From Niebla homalea (lineage: Eukaryota; Ascomycota; Lecanoromycetes; Lecanorales; Ramalinaceae): DNA of 64,000 nucleotides. Numbering within the stretch: the first letter of the stretch is position 1; every line of letters begins with the position of its first letter. Location: the NCBI GenBank assembly GCA_019925105.1, contig JAHGAU010000009.1, forward strand, positions 682,001 through 746,000. Direction: 5' to 3'. A model generated the notes under the pieces. The model worked only from the letters and a program-made list of their open reading frames with translations. It had not been told where the DNA came from and did no database searches. This document shows, in pieces, positions 63,807-64,000 of this stretch. The position numbers and the translations under genes are program-made.

Positions 63807-64000
63807 TCAGAACTCCTGCCCGCCAACCCACTCCCTACGATACAAAGCAAGCGCCACCCTCAAGCCATGCCATGTCACGAAGTTCTTGGCCTTAACCACC
63901 GAAATCGATCTGCCGCGGACGCGTCTTCGTACGCTGTCACGTCTGGACCAGTCCAAGGCGGCATACCCCTCAGCTTCGCATAGACGAAGTAATCTGCGTT
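63807..64000 (-). CDS. 3' end of an unidentified gene (partial)
   Basis: On the minus strand, a frame is open from the window edge to a TGA at 63809-63807 (about 64 codons). It reads protein-like throughout: CEAEGYAALDWSRRDSVRRR, then VVKAKNFVTWHGLRVAL and the ending YRREWVGGQEF. Basic and without low complexity, it is probably the C-terminal exon of a gene that continues to the right of the window. I do not recognise the family. Confidence 0.45.
   Translation of the reverse strand, partial: RRLLRLCEAEGYAALDWSRRDSVRRRVRGRSISVVKAKNFVTWHGLRVALALYRREWVGGQEF

Overview
The window reads as a gene-dense chromosome piece from a filamentous ascomycete (Pezizomycotina). Introns are short (about 50-75 nt) with GTNNGT donors, CTAAC/CTGAC-type branch sites and YAG acceptors. 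The gene set is typical of that group: a Pib1-like FYVE/RING ligase, an Flc/Pkd2-type TRP channel, HMT1-like ABC transporter, Mnn4/LicD protein, DUF3605, Tom6 and others. The style of the proteins suggests Dothideomycetes, but the class cannot be fixed from the sequence alone. I see no rRNA, tRNA, CRISPR array, transposon or plasmid/viral segment.

Layout, left to right. 0.7-2.5 kb (-): an ADIP/SSX2IP (Msd1-like) coiled-coil protein. 3.2-4.4 kb (+): a secreted HExxH zinc peptidase, possibly decayed. 5.0-6.5 kb (-): mitochondrial proline dehydrogenase. 7.3-9.0 kb (-): an SLC43/Fmp42-like MFS carrier. 9.6-11.6 kb (-): a FYVE plus RING ubiquitin ligase with a SUMO-interacting-motif-like insert. 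12.5-16.1 kb (-): a TRP-like membrane protein with a long tail. 17.4-20.9 kb (+): a large conserved fungal protein of unknown function. 21.3-22.6 kb (+): a Cys/Met-metabolism PLP enzyme. 22.9-24.1 kb (+): a DUF4185-like propeller protein. 24.7-25.6 kb (+): the U2AF small subunit. 26.0-26.8 kb (-): a small single-pass membrane protein with a duplicated motif. 27.6-31.7 kb (-): a DSS1/CYT-4 mitochondrial exoribonuclease. 32.1-32.4 kb (+): the MOCS2A/CnxG sulfur carrier. 32.6-34.5 kb (-): an amidase. 34.8-35.5 kb (-): a secreted orphan. 36.7-38.8 kb (+): UDP-glucose pyrophosphorylase with two possible first exons. 39.4-40.7 kb (+): a LicD/Mnn4-like protein with a 10-nt microexon. 41.1-41.5 kb (+): Tom6, which is too short to see without splicing. 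43.3-45.3 kb (+): a hexose-type transporter. 45.9-48.5 kb (-): an Rtc1/WDR24 SEA-complex subunit. 49.9-52.9 kb (+): an HMT1-type ABC transporter. 53.4-57.1 kb (-): a large charged AT-hook protein. 58.5-59.7 kb (+): a GT34 glycosyltransferase. 60.2-61.8 kb (+): a DUF7514-like protein ending in a 36-bp minisatellite. 62.3-63.3 kb (+): a Gig1/DUF3605 protein. At the right edge (-) is the 3' end of an unidentified gene.

The genes do not form a biosynthetic cluster. They are mostly housekeeping: mitochondrial function (PUT1, DSS1, TOM6), nutrient signalling and transport (Rtc1, hexose carrier, amino-acid-like carrier), cell-wall sugar supply and glycosylation (UGP1, LicD, GT34), and RNA splicing (U2AF). 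The most interesting items are regulatory or architectural: the SIM-like insert inside the FYVE domain, the alternative 5' exon of UGP1, a cluster of four TGACTC sites upstream of the HMT1-like gene, the microexon in the LicD gene, the basic/acidic repeat array of the AT-hook protein, and the duplicated motif in the small membrane protein. Exon borders were read by eye from splice signals, reading-frame continuity and remembered family motifs. None has been tested against transcripts or a database.
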